Assembly: GCF_964275005.1 (NCBI RefSeq)
Contig: NC_092705.1
Location: forward strand, 8,482,641-8,546,640
DNA: 64,000 nt
Direction of reading: 5' to 3'
Source: Diadema setosum
Taxonomy: Eukaryota > Echinodermata > Echinoidea > Diadematoida > Diadematidae
Shown here: piece after piece, positions 20,986 through 31,271 of the stretch
How positions within the stretch are numbered: the first letter of the stretch is position 1
Layout of the letters: the number at the start of each line of letters is the position of its first letter
The notes under the pieces: generated by a model
The model's input: the letters and a program-made list of their open reading frames with translations, nothing else
Databases searched by the model: none
Told to the model about the DNA's origin: nothing
Position numbers and translations under genes: made by a program

Positions 20986-22799
20986 AATTCAATTCATTTT
21001 ATTTCCATACTTCTCATTTGTGGACATTATAACAGAAATCAAACAAGTTCTTTCACCTTGTAAACAATGTGCAAAACACAGCAATATACATGGTGATAAC
21101 ACAGTAATACATGGTGATAACACAGAGTTCGTAAAAACTTCATCTACCTTCAAAAAATTGCTCATAATAATTCTGATCGCTCGCTTTTGAAGAAGAAAAA
21201 GCGAATCCAGGAAATATTTGGATGCGTTACCCCACGCAATTAACTCCCTAGTTGAGATATGGGGAAATCATGGTTGAATATACAGTCTGCAAAATATGGT
21301 TGGGCAAAAAAAAAAAAAAAAATCAGTTTGTTTAGGATTCATGTGTTTCGTGACAAAATTTTGCATAAAAAATCAAAGTGAATTTTCCAGGAGAGGTCGC
21401 TATCGATGTAAACACCTATAAACTTAGTACTATCTACTCGGCTTAAATCTATATCATTAATCTTAACATCATCAGGAATAACTTGCAGGGAATTGCTAAA
21501 TAACCTACAATGTGTTTTATCAACATTGTTGGCGTAAATCCAGGACTGAACAGATTTCAATTTATTATTCATCATACTTACTAGCGTATTGGGATTGGGG
21601 TGAGACAGAAATAAATTTGTATCATCAGCAATGATCAGCGAAACAAATAAAAGAAAGAATCTGTGACGAATTTTGGAGATCGTTGATGTACAGGATGAAT
21701 TAAAGTGGGCAAAGAAGAGAACCCTGGGGGACACCTCAAGCAGTTGACGTCATACTTTACTCACAACCATTTATGTAAACAAATTGTTTTCTGTTTGTGA
21801 GGTAGTCTTTAAACCACTCTAAAGCCCTCCCACGGATACGGTAATGGCTTAACTTATAAAACAAAATATGATGGTCAATGGTATCAAAAATCGAGAAAAA
21901 TCGAGAAAAACACCGATGGTGTGGGAAGCATTATCTACAGCATGAGCTACTTTATCAATGATCAATGAAGGCTAATAAAGCGTGAGTTGTGCTATGCTGT
22001 TTTCTGAATCCAAATTTGAAATTGGAAAGAATATTGCAGTTAACAAGAAATCTAAGAGTTCGTTTGGAAACAAGCAATTTTCGAGACTGAGGTTAAGAGA
22101 GATATCGGGCGGTAATTATTCACAAATTCTTTTGGACCTTTTTGTATGGGAACAACTCGAGCTATTTTTATTTTATCTGGGACTTTGCCACTAGATAAAG
22201 CTTGATCGAAAATGTAAGTAAGTGGAGAAATATTTCATTTATTATGTTCTTCAAAAGAAAAACTGAAATACCATTATTACCTATACTTTTCTTAATATTC
22301 AGGTTATCAACAATTTCTTTGATTTCTTCTTCAACATTAAGAATGAAAAACATGGTTTGTGCATTCCTGTCTACTTGGTATTTTGCTGGCAAGATCTGGT
22401 CCTAAGTTAACAAAGTTATCATTGAATATACGTCCGCTATTTCCTGTCGATCATCAACTTGATGACCGTCATTCAAAAATTAGTATAAGTAGGGGGAAGT
22501 TGTAACAGTGCTGGATTTCAAAGCTGTGTTTATCACCCTCCACGTACTCTTTATATCGAACTTGCATTTTTCAAGCTGATTAGTAAAATACAATTGCTTG
22601 GCTAAACGCAACGAGGAAGTAAGTATATTACGGTAACGAATATTACGGGATTTAGTTACATCATTTGGACATCTTCGGTATTTAGTCCAAGAGCATTAGG
22701 TTTAACCTGGACATTTTTGGTAACAAGCTGATTTTTTCAGGATAGGTACAGAAAAATGTCTATAATAACATACTAAAAGTCCACATAAATCCTCTTTGA

Positions 22800-23520
22800 G
22801 CGTTTTCCGCAGTCCAAGATGCGTCCAAAATGGCCGCCATATCCAGAAATTCTTATAACTTTTCAACCAGAGAACCCAAATACAAAATTTAAATGTCTAA
22901 ATATATGTTTTTAAGCATGAAAAAACTCAATAAAACACATATTAAGAGATGTTGATGCACGCAAGTACCGTAATCCAAGATGGCGTCCAAAATGGCCGCC
23001 ATTTTCTAAAATTCTTATAACTTTAAGTCAGGTAACCCAAATACAAAATTTAAATGTCTAAATATATGTTTTGAAGGATGAAGAACTCAGTAAAATACAT
23101 ATTAAGAGTTGTTGAAGCACGCAAGTACCGTAATCAATGAAGATGGCCTCCAAAATGGCCGCCATTTCCTGATTTTTTTTTATTCTCATAATTTTGCAAA
23201 TAGATTTCAACTGTACACACATGGAATGTCGAAGTATACGTTTTGAGTCACATGAAACCAAATATAATACTTATTTGGAGATAATGAAATACAAATAAAG
23301 CACTTAAGCACTTTCAGAAATCCAAAATGGTGTCCAAAATGGCTGCCATTTCCTGTCTTTCTCATAATCCTGCAACTAGGTATCCGCGATGAGCACTTGA
23401 ATGTATAAATATATATTTTGAGACATAAGGAACCCAACATAATACTTATTCAGTGATCATGAAGCACGTAAGTACAAATAAAACCACGCGAGTTCTTCGC
23501 GAAAACCAAATGTTGCCCAA
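22800..23520. repeat. Left-arm sub-repeats (CCAAAATGGCCGCC motif)
   Basis: Five units begin near 22818, 22975, 23138, 23321 and 23500, 157-183 bp apart. Each has TCCAAAATGGCCGCCAT, TTCTTATAACTTT-like and AAATGTCTAAATATATGTTTTGA-like segments. Divergence rises toward the centre of the element. Confidence 0.85.
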
Positions 23521-23559
23521 CATGGTCGCCGTTTGTTTATCAAGAGACAAAGATATTCA

Positions 23560-25070
23560 ATATAATGTTCGAGATTCAACAACTCAGAAGGTCCAGTGGA
23601 ATCTTTCCCTTAAATGTGCACAACACGGGTAACCTATAGGTTCGCTTGGATGCATCCACCCCCCCCCCCATCCCCTTGGGGAAAGGGTGGCCTGTACAAT
23701 CATTATTTTCCAAATATTCATCCTGAAGTATATGCACTTTGTCAGTGAATTGCAGTCATAAAAATGCAAAACATCCCCCGCTCGGCCCCTTTCCATAGAC
23801 TTTGCTCATTTTTGAGATTAACAAATTTCCGAATATGTCATCAAAAAGTGTGCACTAGATCTTTCACTTACAAAATGCTAAAGTAAGGGTAATTTGCCCT
23901 TCCTACAAAACCCTTCCGCCGCTTACTTCCCCAATATAAATTAAATACCCCTTTGATTAACAATTCCTAAATATTCCATCAAATGTGTGAAAATGATATA
24001 ATTATTTTCATTTCAATTCAAGTGTAAAAGCTCCCTGGAGTTGGAGGGGATGGGGATACTGAGACTATGATTATCTACTCTTTGAGGATGGACAACCAAT
24101 ATAACATCAAAGGTGCACTATACTCCGGTTAATGATCATAGAAATGCAAAACTCCATCCAGTCGAAAGGGATCCCCCCCCCCCCATACATCCTCTACTAG
24201 CTCATTGCCTTGGATATACTAGTCTTTATTCTTTATTCTACTTACACATTTTAATAGAAACAAAAATCTATTATGTCATCAACATTGTGCACCATAAAAC
24301 CCGTAACCTGAAAAAAACCTCCATTTTGTGGGAGGTTGCATCACCCCATACACCTCCCCTGCATATTTCCATTAATATATATTTTCTTACTTTCAGGACA
24401 AAAACAAATCTCAGATATTTCACCAAAAGAGTGCGCTAAATCTCTAAATTTCAAATTGGAAAATGCCAAAATCTCCATTGTATGGGAAGGAATATTCTCC
24501 CCACACACTTCCCCCTCCCCGACACTTTCCTGATTATATATTTCTTCCAGCGTTAAGCAGAAAACAAATATCGGATATTTCACCAAATAGGTGCAACAGA
24601 TCTGTAAATTTCAAGTCTGAAAATACGAAATTTTACCCTCGTGTGGCATCGGGCAACCCTATGACCGCGCACTTCCATGATTACATAACTTTTTGTTCCT
24701 TCTTATGGAAACAAAAATTTGATATTTCACCAATATGGTGCATCAGATGTCTGAATATCAAGTCTGAAAATGCAAAATCTCCCTCACGTTGGGGGGAGGG
24801 GAGGGGATCCCCCTTCCACACCCTCCCATATACAGTGTATTGCCCATTTCCCTGAATACTACTTTATATATTTCCCACTCTTTGATGGAAACAGTTCAAT
24901 ATCTTACCAAACGTTTGCACTATATGTTTCACTTTCGAGTAAAAAAAAAAAAAATCCCTCGTGTGGGAGAGGAGTATTCCTCCTCCATGTAGTATGAGTG
25001 CCACATTCTCTGATTTCTATCTATAATATAATTTTACCTAATCTACACGAAATGAATAAGAAAATTTAGA
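23560..25070. repeat. Degenerate satellite-like core of the foldback element
   Basis: About nine units can be aligned on (T)CACCAAA..GTGCA..AGATCT, near 23727, 23839, 23977, 24104, 24276, 24420, 24580, 24728 and 24906 (spacing 112-178 bp). Each continues with AAATTTCAAGTCTGAAAATGCAAAA, C-rich CCCCTCCCC and ATTTCC..TTATATATTTC-like blocks. Open frames across it only reflect the repeats. Confidence 0.75.
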
Positions 25071-25489
25071 CACTTTGTTTTAAGGTGGAGCAATATACTG
25101 CAGCAAAGAAATTCACTGTCATGTAATGAATTACACATTATTTTGTCGCACATGGAGACATTAATTTTCAACATTTTATGTAGCACAGACATCAGGAAGA
25201 ATTGTTTATACTTCTTGAGTGATAACTGACAGTTTCAAATGGAACTCACCTCATGGTAGACACCAAATGCGTTGGTAATAAACAATGGCTAGCACTAAAT
25301 TTTCATTTCATGTGCTCGAGGTGACGAAAGTAGACCATGTGGTAAAAAGATCTAGTAGGCTCTCTGTTTAGCAACAAATCTGATAGTGAAATGTTTCTCT
25401 CGTAACAAGGCCACACTCATGAGAACTATTTTTAAAATAAAAAGTTTCTTATAAAGTTTACTGACATTTATTTACATAATTGTGAGACA

Positions 25490-26007
25490 AAATTGTGACT
25501 GCCGGCCATTTTGCACGCCATTTTGCATTTAAGGAAGAGCTCGAGCGGTTTAATCGGGACATGCGTGCGTCAACACCTCTTAATATGCATTTCATTGAGT
25601 TCTTTATGTTTCGGAACATAGGCACTTCAATTTTGTATTGGGTTGCCTAGTTGAAAAGTTATAAATATTTCAGGAAATGGCGGCCATTTTGGATGCCATC
25701 TTTGATTACGGTACTTGTGTCCGCCAACATCTGTTGATATGTGTTTTATTGAGTTCTTCATCCTTCAAAATATATATTTAGACATTTAAATTTTTTATTT
25801 GGGTTACCTGGCTAGAAAGTTATAAGAATTTCAAAATATGGCGGCCATTTTGGACGCCATCTTGGATTGCGGAAAACGCTCAAAGAGGATTGATGAGGAC
25901 TTTTAGTATGTTATTCTAGACATTTTTCTGGACCTATCCTGAACAAATCAGCTTGTTACCAAAAATGTCCAGGTTTAAGCCATTTTTGACCTAATGCTCT
26001 TGGACTA
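25490..26007. repeat. Right arm of the foldback element
   Basis: Inverted relative to the left arm. Three sub-repeats carry GGCGGCCATTTTGGA-type cores near 25510, 25690 and 25850. It has fewer units than the left arm, so the arms are unequal. Confidence 0.85.
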
Positions 26008-27259
26008 ATTTGCAAAACAGTCTATTCTTCCCATTGATAAACCTAAGTAGGGACTTTGAGATCCACGGTTGTTTTCGTACTTCTTTATAATTCGATCTGG
26101 ATCGTCTCGATAAAGATGTAAACATTATACAAGACATTAGTACTTATAAGCAAGCATGTTCATAAAAAACATCCTTACAAGTACTTACAAGGATATCATA
26201 AAAACATCAAAGGACAAACTTACATTTCTTTGATTATAAACAGGACCAATCAACTGACCCCAATCCCTCCCTACGTATATCAATATTACATTCGGACATG
26301 TCACGAAATCCTGAATTAAGGGTTTGCATTTTCCTAGTAGAAAACTGTGGTACAAGCGCATACTCGGGAAATGGTCGGTGATGTCAGAAACTACAACACC
26401 AGAAGTATAACATCAGTAAATAGATTATTAACGAATATATTATCAATGAGAGTAGAAGTAGCAGCACATATCCGAGTAGGTTTCCTGATAAGAGGAATGA
26501 AGGATTTTGACAACATAAGATTAAGAAAATTTTGCCAAATTGAAGTGTCATTACAATTTAAAAGATTTCTATTGAAATCACTCATAATGTAGCATGTCTT
26601 CTTATCAAAGTAATCATCAGAGAGAAGATTGTAAAACAGCTCAATGAATTCAGTACGGTTAGAATGTGGAGATCTATAAATTTCCTAAAGATGATATTCC
26701 CCTTGTTAGGGGTCATGACCTCAATAGAAATACTCTCAAGGCATTCAGACATAATACAATAATTATTCATTTAATAGTTTGTGGTTTAAATTTTGCGTGA
26801 CGTAGAAACCAATACCACCACCTCTTTTGATACCCTGTTGGTAACTAATTTAAAACCGTCAGTGGTAAATACAGAAGAAGGTGACGTTTACTTGAGCCAA
26901 GTTTCACTGAGACAGGTAATGCTGTGTTTAAATCGTTATTCGTTGAGGAATAAGAGCAATTTATCAAAATTTCTATTACGGCTTCTAATGTTGAAATGTG
27001 AAACAAAAAGTTCATTAGAGTGTGAATGAAAAAATGTTTTTTTTTTCTTTTTCCAAGGGGTAGTGAGACAGTTGGCCTTCATCTCGAGCAGACGCATCAT
27101 TAACGTCAAAATCAAGCTTCAGATCTTGGGTTTCTGTGTTTAAAGAAGTAACAGAATCGGAATCTTCACCTTCTTTTCTGTCATAAGAATTTAAGGGGGA
27201 ATTCAGTCCAGGAACTCATCCATAATCAGAGGTGAACAAACACAAGTTGAATAATGACT

Positions 27260-28030
27260 TGTTTACCGGATATACATGTTCATGACTCAGATAATGAATT
27301 TAGAAAGACACAAACTAATTTAGGGTCATGATGTCAGAATTCAAATGTCATAGGGGTCATTAAGGTCATGAAATAGGTTTAATATCCTAATACTTCAACA
27401 ATGAATAATCGTGTTTAAACCAAACTTCTTGAATATATTGTGTAGATGTTCCTTTAACCTCTATAATTATGTTTGTAGTGATATCTAAATAAATTATTTT
27501 ACTCTTTTTCTTTTTTTTTTTGGGGGGGGGGACAATTCAAAGAATAACGTTTCCTAGAATTTCCAGTTCTTTAACAATCATATCAATGATTTCAGATACG
27601 TCAGTATTAGATTATTTTGTATTCTAAAAACAAGAACACAATGTCGATATTTCATACGTTTCTCAACTGATTGTCACTTCAGCGTGAGTAACAAGAAACT
27701 TTGAGATGTATGATAATCTTTATGTAAAACCATTCTAGCATACTATATTTCAGTTCGAAGCTTTTGTATCTTATCCCTGTAGATTTTAGCACTGATCCAC
27801 AAGATTAATACATTAGTCAAGATAACGTAGAATCACAGTAAAATACAGACTCTTCATCATTTTATCGGAGTCGAGCACGGCACATAAATACTTGATCCTC
27901 TTTACATTTTCTGAAGATAAGTTTCTGAATTTAAGTTACAAGACATAATTTCCTAGTTTTTTCCTATCACCGAAATTAATGCTATGAATTTCGTCTTTTA
28001 TGGATGTATAATTTTGTAATGAATGCGCAT
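27260..28030. other. No gene seen
   Basis: AT-rich sequence beyond the 5' end of CR1-like element 2, with a poly-T/poly-G tract near 27505-27530. No domain or RNA gene is recognised. Confidence 0.4.
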
Positions 28031-28500
28031 TCTTCAGGTATTACCATTTGCATATTGTTTTAAAAAAATCATCTTGCAGGTATTCCGTACCTCCATAAAT
28101 TGTTATACCGTAATTAGAAATGAATGTATTTTCAGTATAAAGAGAAATTTGAAAACTGAGATGAATATTTACGTTACATATATCATTGATGAAAAGAAAA
28201 ACAAACATTTACACCAATTCTCCGACGTATTCACACTCATTAATATTTTGTCATCTTCAAACTATATTACAATGTATCTTGCGACTGTAAGCCCCATCGT
28301 ATTCTTTTACTTCTTTGAAATACCTTTATACCATAACATGTCCAGTAACATTTTGTGTTCAACAGATCCTTAATTTGTGATGTGCATTCAAAGGATATTG
28401 GTTGTATGCATTTTGCATTCTTATTTGCTGTATCAATGTCATATAATTTGTTATTTACCCGAGAAATAAGGAAGTATGAAAATAAATGTGACGCTGAATC
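28030..28500 (+). mobile_element. Retrotransposon-like 3' UTR remnant shared with 35110-35345 and 54440-54640
   Basis: The three regions share CCCATCxTATT, CCTTTATACCATAACATG and TTGTATACATTTTGTATTCTTATTTG-like blocks, and end GGAAATATGAAAATAAAT. The 54-kb copy has a (TGAAC)n tail, identifying the family as a non-LTR 3' end. An open frame at 28023-28373 in this region has no recognisable protein features. Confidence 0.55.
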
Positions 28501-29127
28501 ACGAAACCACTAAAACGTCGCCAGGCATAGATTTTTAGTAAAATCAAATTCTCTTAAAAAAAAAAAAAAAAAAACCCAGACCCTTAGCTTTAAAATGGCA
28601 TGTAATTCAATACATATGGACTTTCCAAACTTGTCTAAATAATGGAGAAAAGTACACAGTCTGAAAAGAAAGTGCGCGTAGGTATAGGCCTACTGAGAAA
28701 AAAAAAAAGATTTTGAAGTTTAGGGTTGGGTCAAGTGCGTACTTTCACACAGCAGTGCCTTCTGCAATGAATGGAACAAAGAACAGGATATAAAACTCCA
28801 TTGAAACCATTGTGAAGTGATTATTATCAAACTAAACTGAAGGTTTGCACATGGTTCAGTGCATTCTATTCATGAGCTTACTAACTTACCCATAGCACAT
28901 CATTATAAAAGTTATTAGAGTTGAAAGTGAAAAATGTTTGAAGGGTTATTGTAGAACTGCCAACCGCAAATCTGACATGTCTGAGAAAGCCTTCTCCAGA
29001 CCGAAACAAAGAGTTACATGTAAAGAAAACTGCCCACAAAAAAGACAAGTTTACATTGCTCCTTTTGAAAATTAAGAAGAAGAAAAGAAAATTGACTATC
29101 AGGTTTTCCTTTTTATCACACGAAGTG

Positions 29128-29198
29128 CTTGCTTCCAAAAGGCGCTAAATCAAACATTTTTTCCAATGGATTTCAAGTTAGCGCCTTTTGGAAGCAAG
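29128..29198. repeat. Perfect 21-bp inverted repeat with 29-nt loop
   Basis: CTTGCTTCCAAAAGGCGCTA (plus A) at 29128-29148 is perfectly complementary to 29178-29198. It lies within the ~1 kb present only in the first duplicated block. It could be a minimal palindromic element or a hairpin transcript; nothing else decides. Confidence 0.85.
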
Positions 29199-29662
29199 GT
29201 CTGCACATGCTGTTAACCCTCACGGATAATTTGATAATTTAATGAATTTAATAAATTGAACTGAACTGAACTAAAAGGGGTTGATAAGATCCCTACCCTG
29301 TTTTTTTTTTTTTTCTCACAATGGCAAAGTATGCATAATCAGTGTTCTTTTTTTCCCTGTAATACCATTCATGCATATACATGCATTTTGTATTGTATTC
29401 AATGATCTGTCCTTCCCAACTGGGTGAAAGTCGACTTGACACATGTACTATTTTATATCATTCAGTATTTTCTACATGGAAATAAATAAATAATTCAATT
29501 GAAATCGAAATTAATATTGAAAAATTGATATATATGATTCATCATGCCTTCATTATTTTCAGTCAAGACCTGGTTTGCTAAAAGTACAGTCATTCACTTT
29601 GACTTCCCTTCACGCGATATAATAGTACTGCTAAATACATGTCGGCTGCCTGTTCAGATAAT

Positions 29663-29679
29663 GACGTCATTATTTGTGT

Positions 29680-29719
<40 letters not shown>
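29663..29719. repeat. (GT)n microsatellite
   Basis: About 55 bp of TG repeats in the duplicated block. The corresponding place in copy 2 has only a short TTTTTTGTGTGTC, so the expansion is specific to copy 1. Confidence 0.95.
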
Positions 29720-29720
<1 letters not shown>

Positions 29721-30204
29721 TCGGCACTCATGTGATGTATTTCCTCACTGCGCATTTTATTTGCATTCTACCGTCTTTGCATTGTACACGAAACTTCCAT
29801 TAACTCCCTCCAGCTTCCTATATGCATACGTAGGCTATTGGCTAAATAACTCGTGCAGTATTAAAATCATAACAAACTAAGCTGACAAGACGAAGTTGCA
29901 TATCTCATAATAGCAAAGTGTGGGCTATACAAATATCTTGCTGCCCTTTTTCTCAAGCTAAATACTAAATACTAAAAACAAAGTACGTATGTACATATTG
30001 GTCTGTACATTGGTCAAGTGAGTTATCTGATCATTCTACCCTTCGGAATGCTTTACAGTATCATTTATTATGTACAGTTTCGCAACCACAACCTTTTCTT
30101 TCCGCATTTGTGCTGTACCTTGCATACAGAAAGTTTCCTCTATCAGGGTAACGTTGGAATAAGTTTTAGGAGATTTTGTAAAGCTGGCACAATTTATCTG
30201 CGAT

Positions 30205-31251
30205 CTATACTGCGTCCAAGCTGTAGGTCACTTGTGTAGCTCCGTGGTCGCGGCCGAGTAATCGCGACAACCAGCCGGAAGGATGGGGGATTTCACGCAG
30301 CCGTCCACGGAGGATGCAACCGAGGACGAGCCTGAAATGTGGATGTTTCCAGCCGTAGATGACAGGGTTGACACAGCTATTGAGCACGAGAAGTTCTGCG
30401 CAGACAAAGACGACGATGAGCAGTGCCCGGATGTCTATAGACTTATCATCATTCTTATAGAGGACGGCGAAAGTCAGACCCAGCGCCATGGGTGGACCGA
30501 CACACAAGATGTAATAGAAGCTTATCAAAGAGAGCATGGTTTTGGTGATTTTCACCTCTATGTTTCTCTGTCGACGCGCCTGACTGTCACTAGAGGAGCT
30601 TTCAAGTGAGCGGGTGCTCTGCCTAACATGTCTGAAGATCTTGCAGTAGCTGCATAGGGTTACAAGAAAGGTAATTGTCACAAAGATTGCCCTAAACAGT
30701 CCCAGCGCTTTTTTCGTGGGATGATCGGAATTGCAGGATTGTATGGACATGTCGTATTCGACGATATGGTAAGATACTTGAGGAATAACCAAGGTGACAG
30801 TGGGAAAAAACCAGCAGAAGACAAGGATACATCCGACATTCCTCCTCGAAAAGACGCGGGAGTACATCTCTTTCGACTTGGTGATGAGCACGTATCGGTT
30901 GAGAGCAATTACCATTATGGTAAGCGACATGCAGGAAGTCGCAATGGGAGAAAGTGCGTACAGCACCTGGCAAGTTGCATCGGAACGTAACCACTTCTTG
31001 TCTTTCAAATACATGGCAGCCCAGAATATCCAGAGGAAACAGATTACTGTTTGGGAGATGCTGAGGTTGATGAGGAAGATGTTCGTTGCCGTCTGAAGCT
31101 TCCTCGACATTGCGAACGCGAGAAAGATCGCCAGGTTCTCGACGATTCCGATTACCGCCGTAGTGACTGTAAACGTACTTAGAATGACTGCGGATCTGTA
31201 GACGAAGCTAACGCTTGTGACATTCTCTCCACTGAGTGCAACTTCATTCAT
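30205..31251 (-). CDS. Orphan rhodopsin-class (class A) GPCR, 348 aa, intact
   Basis: Predicted seven-pass plasma-membrane receptor; the ligand is unknown. The start at 31251 (MNEVALSGENVTS) is preferred over an in-frame ATG 45 bp upstream because a splice acceptor (ACCCTCAG|GTTTCC) lies between them and the truncated paralogue has a stop there. An N-glycosylation site (NVT) is in the short N-terminus. TM1 holds IVENLAIF; TM2 has SISQ where Asp2.50 is usual (Gln67). Cys94 starts TM3. The DRY position reads NRY (118-120), TM6 has CVGP in place of CWxP, and TM7 ends NPVIYG (295-300) before WKHPHFR. The third cytoplasmic loop is Ser/Arg-rich. All coding sequence after the start lies in one exon. 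NRY is also known in melatonin-receptor-like and moody/Tre1-like receptors; assignment to either is not secure. Paralogues lie at 85-425 and 36226-37660. Confidence 0.9.
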   Translation of the reverse strand: MNEVALSGENVTSVSFVYRSAVILSTFTVTTAVIGIVENLAIFLAFAMSRKLQTATNIFLINLSISQTVICFLWIFWAAMYLKDKKWLRSDATCQVLYALSPIATSCMSLTIMVIALNRYVLITKSKEMYSRVFSRRNVGCILVFCWFFPTVTLVIPQVSYHIVEYDMSIQSCNSDHPTKKALGLFRAIFVTITFLVTLCSYCKIFRHVRQSTRSLESSSSDSQARRQRNIEVKITKTMLSLISFYYILCVGPPMALGLTFAVLYKNDDKSIDIRALLIVVFVCAELLVLNSCVNPVIYGWKHPHFRLVLGCILRGRLREIPHPSGWLSRLLGRDHGATQVTYSLDAV

Positions 31252-31271
31252 CTTCACCAATTCGAGGAAAC

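Larger units (their letters stand above)
22683..26007. mobile_element. 3,325-bp non-coding foldback element with long inverted arms
   Basis: The outer ends TAGTCCAAGAGCATTAGG are exact inverted copies. The arms stay similar for several hundred bp (22683 to ~23520 and ~25490 to 26007). The element is flanked by ATT on both sides (22680-22682, 26008-26010), and removing it with one ATT restores the CR1 reading frame at FCK-YRRCPND, which fixes the ends. The arms are built of ~160-180-bp sub-repeats carrying GGCGTCCAAAATGGCCGCCA. No open frame resembles a transposase, so it is non-autonomous. Superfamily is uncertain: a 3-bp duplication excludes TA- and TTAA-type integration. Confidence 0.88.
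20986..27240 (-). mobile_element. CR1-like element 2, degenerate, split by a foldback insertion
   Basis: Starting from its 5' side, minus-strand translation shows an endonuclease start (HFNIRSRNRNFDKLLLFL near 26950), a central endonuclease block (KSFIPLIRKPTRI..STLIDNIF near 26450) and a linker (FCK | YRRCPND) interrupted by the foldback element. It then shows AKQLYFTNQLEKCKFDIKSTW near 22590, reverse transcriptase with ADDTNLF near 21630, KFIGVYIDSDLSW near 21390, and SPYLNYG-like and LLQKRAIRI blocks near 21170-21280. Many stops and frameshifts are present. The 3' UTR is short and ends AATAAAATGAATTGAATTG at about 20988, directly against the 5' break of element 1. Confidence 0.85.

Noticed and set aside
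30283..31096. Plus-strand open frames over the intact receptor
   Set aside because: Antisense shadows of the minus-strand receptor exon, which has the conserved transmembrane motifs.
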